This document shows, in pieces, positions 23,201 to 32,826 of a stretch of DNA of 64,000 nucleotides. Where the stretch lies: assembly GCF_000204055.1 (NCBI RefSeq), contig NW_006768778.1, positions 1,588,638-1,652,637 of the forward strand, given 5' to 3'. The DNA comes from Melampsora larici-populina 98AG31 (taxonomy: Eukaryota; Basidiomycota; Pucciniomycetes; Pucciniales; Melampsoraceae). Each line of letters begins with the position of its first letter. Position 1 is the first letter of the stretch. The position numbers were made by a program, and so were the translations under genes. The notes beneath the pieces were generated by a model. It was given only the letters and a program-made list of their open reading frames with translations, ran no database searches and was not told the DNA's origin.

Positions 23201-24424
23201 GTTGTGTATTTAAGATCAACATCTGTTCCTCATTGCCACAGACTGTACTGTTATAATCCAGATTCTTTACCAATAACAATCTCCATCAAAATCCAAATGG
23301 AGATAGTGAAAAAGAAATCAATACTCCTATACTGGTCTCTCCAGATTATTTTTCAATATGTGCTATGGCCTTATCCTATCCTGTCAATGGAGCATACCCC
23401 TGAAGCATTGGCAAGATGTGAGGAACATTTTTCAGATACCAAGACTTGTGTGCTCACAAGTCGGAACTTCTTTTCTTTTGAATTAGTGGATGACCTTACA
23501 TTGTCAGATGGGGCCTACATTGGACACTGGAAGCTCGATACTTCTGAATTACCAGATGATGAACCATACCAGCGACTTGGAAGATCAAAAAAATCAAATA
23601 AGTCAGGAAGTTTTTGGGGAAAACGTGAGTTATAACATGTAGATTATCTTATAGATGTAATTGTATCCAAGACTTATCTGATATTCTGTTCCACTTAGTT
23701 TATAAGATTTTTTCTTCAGGTCCAAGTTCAGTAGCATTGCAAGGGATATTTGATGATGAATATGACAACAGAGTAAGTGAAAGTTCAAATCCTGCAATCA
23801 GGAGATTCTCTGGTACAACAAAGTATTTGGATAGGTTTGAGGATTTTTGGAAAACAAGTGAGCATTGAGGGGTACACTATCTTGCTCATATTTTACTAAG
23901 ATTCATCTGACAACATGGGATTAAACTTCAGTACCTGAATGTGTGGAACATTCTGATGATAGTGGGGAAGTGCCACCATTTGTGAGACAGATCTCATATG
24001 TTTTCCTTGGAAAACAATGTGACTGGGCTTCAGGCATTAAGATTTTCTCTGAGAGATTTCACACCTTATACAGTCAGCAAGATTCTCAAGATCACAAAAT
24101 CTTGTACAAAGCTTTATACAGACAGGCAGAATTGGAAACTATTCCAATTGATGTAGCACAGACAGTGCTGACTATCTTGGCAAAAATTAAGCTGGCTGCC
24201 AGGGAAGCTGATTATACCAATGAAGATTGGATCAGTGAGTATCAATTGGCAAGAGACACCTATGTTAAGATCATGGAAGATTATATCGGGGCTCTCAAAA
24301 CACCTGAGTGAGTTTATTTTTGACACTAGAGCATTTTATCTGTCTGTATATGAACATGGCAAGATCCTAATGCTTGGTTCCAGGCAATATCAATGGTTTA
24401 AAAACATACAACTTGAATTGGGAA

Positions 24425-25025
24425 TAATACAATCTTGGGATTCCTGTCAGAGCAGGGATCAAGATAGTTCAAACTTAATCAATTGAAACTAATCCGATTC
24501 CTACGACCACGAGATACTCACCTGTCAGAGCAGGGATCAAGATAGTTCAAACTTAATCAATTGAAACTAATCCGATTCCTACGACCACGAGATACTCACC
24601 TTCAACCAAGATTGTATGAGAAATTCTTGGATCAGATTTAATTTCCATCACAATCAAAGAATAAAATATGAGACAATAATAGAAACTAAACATACCTGTC
24701 AGAGCAGGGATCAAGATAGTTCAAACTTAATCAATTGAAACTAATCCGATTCCTACGACCACGAGATACTCACCTTCAACCAAGATTGTATGAGAAATTC
24801 TTGGATGAAGGGAGAAGAGCTCATGGCGCTCTGTCAGTACTGTTTATAAATAAACAAACAACCGGTACATAGGTTTTGATTAGGTTTAGAAATGTTACAC
24901 TTAATCAAAGTTACATATGTATATTGAAATAAGAGAAGAAAATCTAAAGTGTTGAGTACGTGACATATGAAAGTGTGAAACATACGTGAATGTCAAATGA
25001 ATTACAAAACACCATAATTGTAACA
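24425..25025 (-). repeat. 3' LTR of the Copia element, with internal direct repeats
   Basis: 601 bp. A 78-bp module starting cctgtcagagcagggatcaa occurs at 24443, 24521 and 24695, the first two in tandem. A second module, ttcaaccaagattgtatgag, occurs twice. In element orientation these modules sit toward the 3' end of the LTR. They could be repeated regulatory boxes. Confidence 0.95.
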
Positions 25026-25037
25026 TCCCCCCATTTT
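25026..25037 (-). promoter_or_regulatory. Polypurine tract of the Copia element
   Basis: AAAATGGGGGGA on the minus strand directly abuts the 3' LTR. This is the expected position for the primer of plus-strand DNA synthesis. Confidence 0.8.
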
Positions 25038-25047
25038 CAAACAAATT

Positions 25048-28000
25048 TCAATATAAGTTGTTTAATTTTAAAGCATGAGTTATAGCCGAAGGTCCTAAAG
25101 GTTTGGTGAGAAAATCAGCTAACATTTGATCTGAAGGAATATATTTAACTTGAATATCATTTGATTGAATCATTTGACGAATATAATGATGGCGTCGATC
25201 GATGTGTTTTGATCTTGCTTTTAAACCTTCTCCTGAAGCTGTGAATATAGCAGAAGTATTATCAATATGAAAAATAGTAGGACGTTCTAGTTGTTGCATG
25301 ATATCAAAATAAAATGATCGTATCCAAGCCATATGTTTAGAACACTCTGTGGCTGCCACATATTCAGCTTCTGAAGTTGAAAGAGCTACAATAGATTGAC
25401 GTTGAGATTTCCAACTGACTGCACCATTTGCTACTGTGACAATATAACCGGTTACTGATTTTCGTGTTGTTGAACATTGTGAAAAATCAGAATCAGAGTA
25501 AGCCAAAGGTTCCTCCATCCCCCCAGAGTAGGTGATTCCTAAAGCTTGAGTACCCTTGAGATATCGAAGTAAATGCTTGGCTGCGGTCCAATGAGTTAAA
25601 GTCCATGCCGAATTGAATTTGGAAAGCTGAGAAACAGCATATGAAATGTCTGGCCTAGTTACAGCCGATATCCACTGAAGACACCCAACCATCTCCTGGT
25701 AAGGAATATCCTTTGCCTCTTCGATTTCTTCATTCGTGCCTGGAACTAGAGTTGTCCGTTGAGGTAATGGAGTTTTAGCCGAATTACAGTTGATCATGGC
25801 GAAGCGTTCAAGAACTGATTCAATATAATGAGATTGTGAAATCTTGATGGAAGATTCATCATCAGCAATTTCTAATTTGATGCCAAGGTATAACGTGGGC
25901 TTCTCCGTCCATTTTAATTGGTATTTAGAATCAATAAAGACTTGGAATTTAAGAAATAGCTCATCATTGTCATAAAATACCATAGAATCATCAACGTGAA
26001 GGTGTAAGATGAGAGTACCTAAATCACATTTGAGGACGTATACGGCGGAGTCAGAATCAGTTGGGTTAAGGTGGAATTCTGAAGTTGTTGCACCAAAATG
26101 CTGCTGCCATCTACGAGCGGCTTGTTTGGTTCCATATAACGATTTGATAAGTTGCCACACTCGATTAGGCTGAGTTGGATGTTCAAAACCCCGGACTTGA
26201 CATGCAAATACTAAGTCTTTCATGTTACCGTTTAAGAATGCGGTGACTACATCAAACTGACGTTTACGCCAGCGTCTCTTCACCGATAATGCCAGAAGAA
26301 TGCGTAGTGAATCAAGCTTGCCAACAGATGCATACGTATCATTATAGTCTAGGCCTTTTATCTGATGATTACCTAATACAACCCATCTAGCTTTGTATTT
26401 GACAATCCGATTGTGTTCATCACGCTTGCGGTTGAATACCCACATCCCCCCAAGAACATTCGCCCCTGAAGGCCGGTCCACAAGTTTACCGACTCCATGT
26501 TGAGTAAGGGAATCGAATTCATTCTGCATTGCTTGACGCCATGCATTCCTGTCAGGACCAGACATGGCTTGCTTAAAAGTCGGACTATCAGGGTCGTTAC
26601 CAGTCGTGGCAGAGAGACCATAGCTGTTTGGGATAACGCGAGCAAGTTTGGCCGTCTTCTTTGTGAATCCATAGCGTTCGGGCTCCTTTCGCGTTCTCAA
26701 AGATCGCCTTGGAGCAGGTGGAGTTGGAGCATGTTGTTCTGAAGGCTGATCTCGTGTCTCAAGAGAAGGAGGTACACTGGCAGGCGTTGGTTGTGCTGCT
26801 GGTGTCTTTGGTTGAGGTTGAACAACGGGAGACGGCGTAGGAGTAGGAACCTGGACATGCTGAGGAGGCGGAGTTGGAGTACGTGCTTTGGGCGAAGCAC
26901 TAGACGAAACCTTTGGAGAAGATTGAATAGACGGCCTGGGTGATTCCTTCGGAGAAGATCGAAGAGACGCATTCGGTGAAGCTTCCGGAGAGGATTGAAC
27001 AAACTCATGAACCTCGTCTGGAATTGATGAAAGTTCGGAGGAAGAGTTTGAACCTGGGATTATCGGACTGTTTGCTGATGACACCGGTGAGCCCACTGGC
27101 GTAAGCGCAATTGGGGATGCTGAAGAATGAGACGATGGAGGAGAAATCGACCGATATCTTTGTTGAACCAACTCAGACGGAAGTCTCTGAACTTCCGACT
27201 GATTTGGAGGTGATTGAATTGGCGAAGGCAATTTAGACTGACGATTCGGTGATATTGAGGTACGTGACTGAGTTAAATCGACATGAGGAGTCTGTTGAGT
27301 TGAATTGACAGGAGGTGCATGAATTGAGCCAGACAGAGGAATAAGAACTCTGGGGCAAAACTGCGGCGGAGATGAAGATCGGTCGGACTCGTCTTCAATG
27401 ATTATTGGAAGCTGAGTATCAAGGTCATTTGTAGGACCTGAACCAGGAGATTTGACGACCTCTGTGATGGGATCATCTGGTACAATCGGTGGATCTTGAC
27501 CTTTAGTCATCACCAATTGATCTGTGAGAGTGGGTACGATGAGATCCTTCACCACATCAGGTGAGAAAGTCGGATGGAGGGCAGGGAAAACATCCTCTCG
27601 ATACAGAACATCACCGGTGATAAAAATTCGACCGGTCTGTTTGTCCCAAAGACGAGCTGCACGAGCACCATCCTCAAGACCAACAAAGATGAACCGCTTT
27701 CCTACTGGAGCAACTTTGGATTTGCGCTGTCGATCCACAGCAAAACATAAACATCCAAATGGTTTGAGTCGGTCTACGTCGAAAGGATGAACGTGACCGG
27801 GAAGGAGAGATTCGAAAACTTCAATTGGCGATTGGTTTTGAAGTGCTGCCGAAGGAGAGCAATTAATCTGTATACAACAGTACTTAACCAGCTCCCCCCA
27901 TAAAGAAAGAGGAAGACCACTTTCAAGTAGTTGAGCTCGAATCTTTCCCATGAGAGTACGAAAATATCGTTCTGAGACAGAGTTTGCCATAGGTCGATGA

Positions 28001-29904
28001 GCTGGACCTTTCTCTTCTTCAATACCCTCTTCTTTGAGATATGAAAGAAACTCATTTGAGGTATACTCTCCTCCTCGATCGGATTTGAGCTTCAGGATCT
28101 TGGCACCACATTTGTTTTCCATTAAGGCTTTGTATTGTTTGAAAGCGGCGAAAGTTTGATCTTTGGATTTCAGAAGATACAAAGAAGCATATCGAGAATG
28201 ATCATCAATAAAACTGAGTACATATTTGAAACCAGATTTCGAGGCAGGAGTTATCGGACCCAAAAGATCGCTATGTACAAGATTAAGCAATTTTGGTGAT
28301 CGATGAAATGGAGAGGTAGCAGGAGATTGAGTGAGTTTCCCCATGGAGCAAGCATCACAAGAAACGAAATTATTTTTAGATATAGGAAGTAATTTTTGAC
28401 GACGTAGAAAATGAATAACACCGTCAGGATGCAGGTGTCCCAAACGTCTATGCCAAGTCATCGCCAGCTTTTCCGGATCAGTGTAGGAGAAAAGAGCTGA
28501 GGTTGGACTGTGAGATATGATTGGTGTCCATAGACGATTTGTCGTAGAGCTACGCTGCATCCGAAGAACCTCATTGCCGTGTGAATCTGTAATCGTTCCG
28601 ATGGTTTTGTCGAATGAAGCATGATAGCCATCATCACAAAGAGATCCAACCGATACAAGGTTTCCAGTCAATTTCGGCGAGTAAAGAACATCTCGAAGAA
28701 GTAAGGAGCCAAATCTTACATTCCCTTTACTTCTTGCCCAGATAACTCCGTCTTTCGATGCTACACTTATCCTAACGGGACGACAATTACGTAAATCAGA
28801 GATTAGAGAGATATCTGAAAACATGTGACTTGTTGCACCCGTATCACAGATGATTGGCGTACTGAAAGAAGTTGAAGCGGAAAAAGCAGAGTCCCAGTAG
28901 GAAGTGTCCTCGTCTGGCTCAATGATGTGTTGAGAGATTTGAGCGACGTTGGATGAATTACCTGATGGTGAGGCTGAGGCTGCTACCTTCTTCTCATGCT
29001 CCAGGAAAGCTCGGAATTTTCGAGTTCTACAGTTTTCGTCGGTGTGTCCTGCATGTCCTAAAGAGCAACGAAGACCGTTGGACGGTTGAGATGAATGATC
29101 CTTCTTCTGCTTCAATTTCGATCTTGAATTATTGTTACGTCTTGCTGCCAAAGCGGTATCTGATTTGTTGACCGATCCATTTCTAGTGGCTTCAATCTTG
29201 AGCAGTGAGAAAAGTCTTGCTAAAGTTAATTCTTTGAAGTTTGTAAGAAGACTTTGAACAAGTGGAGTATACTCAGATGGAAGGGATCTGACGAGAATGA
29301 TGGTGATGAATGGTTCAGGAATTTTGTAGTCTGGGATTGAAGCTAGATTACTGAGTAAATCATTATAAATCTTTCTGAACTTGGCGACATGCTCATTAAG
29401 ATCATCATCTGAATTCATATGAAGAGACATCAAATCAGAGAAAAGCTGAGCAGTGGAAAGACCTCCAGCATCGTCGTGATATTCGCAGAGTTTGTCGAAA
29501 GCATCCTTCGGATCAGTGCAAGAACGAATGACTTGGAAGTTCTCATTGTCAATGGTTGCGTGAATAGCAGCCAAAGCTCGAGATTGATTAGTCTCATGAT
29601 CCTCGAGTTCGGTTTCGTCAGTCGGTGCAGGAATCTTCTTGAGAATGTACTTAGAAAGACGTTGTCCACCTAGAAGAGTAGTCAACTTGAGCTTCCAATC
29701 GTTAAACGTGCCGGTCGAGAGTTTCACAACTGATGAATAAGAGGAGGTTGAGAATTCTTTGAGATCGGACGTCATTGTTTTAGACTTGGTGGGGAAGGGT
29801 ATGGTATTTTTAGAATTCGAAGGAAGAGATGGTGGCAGAGACTGAGATTTGGGGTCTTCAGCTTTGGGTTCGGATTTGGGGTCTGTGACGTTTGATGGAT
29901 TCAT
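25048..29904 (-). CDS. Copia Gag-Pol polyprotein (1618 aa, uninterrupted)
   Basis: Single frame encoding all functions for retrotransposition. In order: a Gag region with an imperfect zinc knuckle (HTDENC keeps H-x4-C, but the upstream Cys pair is irregular); aspartic protease with DTGATSHMF; integrase HHCC zinc domain (WHRRLGHLHPDG ... CDAC) and DDE core (VHSDLLGP, LKSDRGGEYTSNEF, NSVSERYFRTL); a long Ser/Pro-rich linker; reverse transcriptase (KARWVVLGNHQ, FDVVTAFLNG, active site LHVDDSM in place of the usual YVDD); and RNase H (YSDSDF, ALSTSEAEYVA, HIDNTSA), ending ADFLTKPLG. No frameshift or stop is seen, so the copy may be active. Confidence 0.96.
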   Translation of the reverse strand: MNPSNVTDPKSEPKAEDPKSQSLPPSLPSNSKNTIPFPTKSKTMTSDLKEFSTSSYSSVVKLSTGTFNDWKLKLTTLLGGQRLSKYILKKIPAPTDETELEDHETNQSRALAAIHATIDNENFQVIRSCTDPKDAFDKLCEYHDDAGGLSTAQLFSDLMSLHMNSDDDLNEHVAKFRKIYNDLLSNLASIPDYKIPEPFITIILVRSLPSEYTPLVQSLLTNFKELTLARLFSLLKIEATRNGSVNKSDTALAARRNNNSRSKLKQKKDHSSQPSNGLRCSLGHAGHTDENCRTRKFRAFLEHEKKVAASASPSGNSSNVAQISQHIIEPDEDTSYWDSAFSASTSFSTPIICDTGATSHMFSDISLISDLRNCRPVRISVASKDGVIWARSKGNVRFGSLLLRDVLYSPKLTGNLVSVGSLCDDGYHASFDKTIGTITDSHGNEVLRMQRSSTTNRLWTPIISHSPTSALFSYTDPEKLAMTWHRRLGHLHPDGVIHFLRRQKLLPISKNNFVSCDACSMGKLTQSPATSPFHRSPKLLNLVHSDLLGPITPASKSGFKYVLSFIDDHSRYASLYLLKSKDQTFAAFKQYKALMENKCGAKILKLKSDRGGEYTSNEFLSYLKEEGIEEEKGPAHRPMANSVSERYFRTLMGKIRAQLLESGLPLSLWGELVKYCCIQINCSPSAALQNQSPIEVFESLLPGHVHPFDVDRLKPFGCLCFAVDRQRKSKVAPVGKRFIFVGLEDGARAARLWDKQTGRIFITGDVLYREDVFPALHPTFSPDVVKDLIVPTLTDQLVMTKGQDPPIVPDDPITEVVKSPGSGPTNDLDTQLPIIIEDESDRSSSPPQFCPRVLIPLSGSIHAPPVNSTQQTPHVDLTQSRTSISPNRQSKLPSPIQSPPNQSEVQRLPSELVQQRYRSISPPSSHSSASPIALTPVGSPVSSANSPIIPGSNSSSELSSIPDEVHEFVQSSPEASPNASLRSSPKESPRPSIQSSPKVSSSASPKARTPTPPPQHVQVPTPTPSPVVQPQPKTPAAQPTPASVPPSLETRDQPSEQHAPTPPAPRRSLRTRKEPERYGFTKKTAKLARVIPNSYGLSATTGNDPDSPTFKQAMSGPDRNAWRQAMQNEFDSLTQHGVGKLVDRPSGANVLGGMWVFNRKRDEHNRIVKYKARWVVLGNHQIKGLDYNDTYASVGKLDSLRILLALSVKRRWRKRQFDVVTAFLNGNMKDLVFACQVRGFEHPTQPNRVWQLIKSLYGTKQAARRWQQHFGATTSEFHLNPTDSDSAVYVLKCDLGTLILHLHVDDSMVFYDNDELFLKFQVFIDSKYQLKWTEKPTLYLGIKLEIADDESSIKISQSHYIESVLERFAMINCNSAKTPLPQRTTLVPGTNEEIEEAKDIPYQEMVGCLQWISAVTRPDISYAVSQLSKFNSAWTLTHWTAAKHLLRYLKGTQALGITYSGGMEEPLAYSDSDFSQCSTTRKSVTGYIVTVANGAVSWKSQRQSIVALSTSEAEYVAATECSKHMAWIRSFYFDIMQQLERPTIFHIDNTSAIFTASGEGLKARSKHIDRRHHYIRQMIQSNDIQVKYIPSDQMLADFLTKPLGPSAITHALKLNNLY

Positions 29905-30015
29905 TCAAACAACTGAGATTATGCAGAGTAAATCATCGAGATCGGAGGAAATGTGAATAGCTTGATTGATAAGTTTGAAAGATTGTGATGGATCGATAGG
30001 TTGCCGCAGACGTAT

Positions 30016-30033
30016 TACGCTGGGCTCATAACC
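30016..30033 (-). promoter_or_regulatory. Primer-binding site, complementary to the initiator tRNA-Met anticodon arm
   Basis: In element orientation the bases just after the 5' LTR read GGTTATGAGCCCAGCG. This is complementary to the anticodon stem-loop of initiator tRNA-Met (CUGGGCUCAUAACC), not to a tRNA 3' end. Priming from an internally cleaved half-tRNA is the known Drosophila copia mechanism. Confidence 0.75.
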
Positions 30034-30634
30034 TAATACAATCTTGGGATTCCTGTCAGAGCAGGGATCAAGATAGTTCAAACTTAATCAATTGAAACTA
30101 ATCCGATTCCTACGACCACGAGATACTCACCTGTCAGAGCAGGGATCAAGATAGTTCAAACTTAATCAATTGAAACTAATCCGATTCCTACGACCACGAG
30201 ATACTCACCTTCAACCAAGATTGTATGAGAAATTCTTGGATCAGATTTAATTTCCATCACAATCAAAGAATAAAATATGAGACAATAATAGAAACTAAAC
30301 ATACCTGTCAGAGCAGGGATCAAGATAGTTCAAACTTAATCAATTGAAACTAATCCGATTCCTACGACCACGAGATACTCACCTTCAACCAAGATTGTAT
30401 GAGAAATTCTTGGATGAAGGGAGAAGAGCTCATGGCGCTCTGTCAGTACTGTTTATAAATAAACAAACAACCGGTACATAGGTTTTGATTAGGTTTAGAA
30501 ATGTTACACTTAATCAAAGTTACATATGTATATTGAAATAAGAGAAGAAAATCTAAAGTGTTGAGTACGTGACATATGAAAGTGTGAAACATACGTGAAT
30601 GTCAAATGAATTACAAAACACCATAATTGTAACA
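30034..30634 (-). repeat. 5' LTR of the Copia element
   Basis: Same length and, as far as compared, same sequence as the 24425-25025 copy, including the three 78-bp modules. It is followed directly by the right GGGAA duplication. Confidence 0.95.
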
Positions 30635-31474
30635 GGGAAGGTATGGTGTGAAGTTAAGATATGATTTTGAAATGAAGCATGGACGAGTCCTTTTCATGCA
30701 TTGGATCTCAAGTAAGTTCAGGAATCTTCTATAATGTGCAATAGAATCTGATGGGTAGTGGAAAACATGAAAGACATGCCACTTTATCTGGATTTCAATG
30801 ATTATAGAAAGGCTTTTTTTGAACTCCAACTCTATGTAACCAAGATGATCAATGCAGCATCAAAACCAATTCCTCAAGATGAACACTTGAAATTCTTCAC
30901 AATGATATGTGTTGAGTGCATCCGAGCCCTGGAATCAGAAGAGTGAGTAACATGCAAGGATCCTTTTAAAGCCTTATCAATTTGGATGATTCAACTTACC
31001 TTTGATATTCAGTGAGTTGAACCAATTCCTATCACACCAAGAGTATTTCAATCCCTACGGTCTTGAAATAATGAATTCATCCAGCTATGGACTACTTCCA
31101 AAGATCAAAATTCTGAAGTTTTGGGCAAAAAGTTAGCATTTCTATCATTTATAATCAACAGACAAGCTTACTGAATCATTTCCTCTTCAGACATGTTTAT
31201 ATATCTGAAGAGTAAGAACATTAGAGGTGCAGAAAATTTGATTTCAACTGTGAATCACCTTGTGAAATATGACTTTGAAGAGATAAGTGCCAAGATGGAA
31301 GAGTATCAGGAGGGATTAGTAGCTGGTAAATTTAGATTAAAAAAGCCAATCCTCCATGGATTCTTGACTTATTATGCCCAAAACACCAAACATAAAGGTA
31401 ACATTGAATTTATCATGGATCCTATAAATGAGACTTGTAAACCGGGATGTTCTATGCCAGGAATTGGTTCATGA

Positions 31475-32826
31475 AGCCTAATTCTACAGTGATCTTTGTC
31501 TTTTGATTCCTCCATCACTACTCTATCAAAAACCAAACCTTGTTATCAAATCTTGAAAAGTACTAAAAAATGTTTTTCACACATTCATATATTCACATCA
31601 AAATTGTCAAGAAATTTTGAGGTATTTTCCAGGCCAATAGTGTTTCACAAACTTTTCCAAAAAACTATACCAAAAATTGTCTCAACCATGTTCAATTAGA
31701 TGTAGGGGAGGTGATCATCAAGGATGAACATTGTTGGTTCTCAAACCTAAGGGTCAAACTTCAACTCTGTTTATTTATGGTACTCAAAACCACTAGGTTC
31801 AAGCCACCTTTTTCAAAAAATGTGAAAAACATAGATTCAAAGTTGATCTTTTTGCAGGGGAATTCCTGGGAATTCTCTGGAACTTTTTTTTGGAGCTCTG
31901 TACGGTTCATCTTCTCCGCAAAAACAACATTTTGAAAGCAGGTTTTCAAGAAAGGTAGCACGGACCTAGTGGTTTTGAGTACCGTAATTATGACAGTAAA
32001 AGATTTCATTATGTTACCTCAAGGCTCAACCAAGCTAAATGATCAGTTTCTATTCTTTAAATGCCCATTTAAACTTTCTCTGCTTGGAAGTGAACGGTGT
32101 TGTGTGACCTTTCAATCCAGACATTTGATCTCTTGATGGTGGATGTTGAACAGGATCCATGATGCGGCTTGGATCAAGGTTGCCACATAATCTTACCTCT
32201 GGGTGACCAACACACATGTGTTACCTATCAACTTATATAACACTGACACACCACACCTACCATATCATAAGATGATTCCAAAAACTATCAAAACCTAACC
32301 AAACCACTTCTTTTGTAATCTTCCAATCTAACCAACTAATAACAAATCAAATATGATTTTTCTTACATTTTCTTACCATCTGAATAAATATGATCAATTT
32401 CCTTAATGTTCAATTGATAATATATTTCACAACTTTTCAATCATTTCAACCATTTGTAGATTAACCACAAATTCAAACAATCAAAAAATCACACCAAATC
32501 ACAACAAAAAAGATCACAACAATCACATTTCATAAACCAAAGTAACCAAAACCAAAGAAAAAAAAACATCAAACAGAAAAGAACCAAACAGAAATACATA
32601 AATTGGAACAAAAAAACAATTGAATTTTTGATTCTTCTTAAGATTCTTATATATGTATATGTATATATTTCATATTTCATATTTAACCTTTCAGAAAAAA
32701 AACCCATTCTCAACCCAATCCCAACCCAATCCCAACCCAAAAAAAACCTTTCAAAAAAAAGAAAGAAAACAATTTTCAAATCATGTTTTTTTTTGGTGTG
32801 AAAAGAAACCAAAAAAAAGAAAATCA
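31475..32826. other. Intergenic between the split secreted-protein gene and RSC4
   Basis: AT-rich, with runs of A and several CAAT/ACAA tracts. It contains the 207-bp MITE listed separately. No coding region is supported; RSC4 ends at 32827 on the minus strand, so part of this is its 3' flank. Confidence 0.5.
31778..31984. mobile_element. MITE with TA target duplication (Tc1/mariner-like)
   Basis: 207 bp. Terminal inverted repeats share GGTACTCAAAACCACTAGGT at both ends and continue imperfectly for about 40 bp (ACCTTTYTYRAAAA). TA dinucleotides flank both sides (31776-31777 and 31985-31986). No coding capacity. TIRs with TA duplication fit a non-autonomous Tc1/mariner-type element; the TIRs differ from those of the 35693-40352 element. 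Confidence 0.8.

Larger units (their letters stand above)
24425..30634 (-). mobile_element. Ty1/Copia LTR retrotransposon, complete and apparently recent
   Basis: A 6,210-bp element in minus orientation with 601-bp LTRs at 24425-25025 and 30034-30634, flanked by the 5-bp target duplication GGGAA (24420-24424 and 30635-30639). The LTRs look identical wherever I compared them. One long polyprotein frame is intact. In element orientation the LTR begins TGTTACAAT and ends ATTGTATTA. A purine tract (AAAATGGGGGGA) precedes the 3' LTR and a primer-binding site follows the 5' LTR. It lies inside an exon of a host gene, in antisense. Confidence 0.97.
23297..31474 (+). pseudogene. Predicted secreted rust-type protein, split by a Copia insertion in exon 4
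   Basis: Exons 23297-23624, 23720-23857, 23932-24307, 24384-24424 + 30640-30711, 30759-30942, 31013-31131 and 31191-31474 join in phase to 513 codons with no stop, provided the Copia element and one GGGAA copy are removed. The N terminus MEIVKKKSILLYWSLQ leads into a hydrophobic stretch ending around PYPILS, a likely signal peptide or anchor. The rest is helical and has no domain I know; it ends INETCKPGCSMPGIGS. The intact frames on both sides mean the insertion is recent. Unless it is spliced out, the antisense 6.2-kb element should abolish the product. An effector-like role is speculative. Confidence 0.75.

Noticed and set aside
26497..29673. Plus-strand frames inside the Copia polyprotein
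   Set aside because: They are shadows of the intact 1618-codon minus-strand gene.
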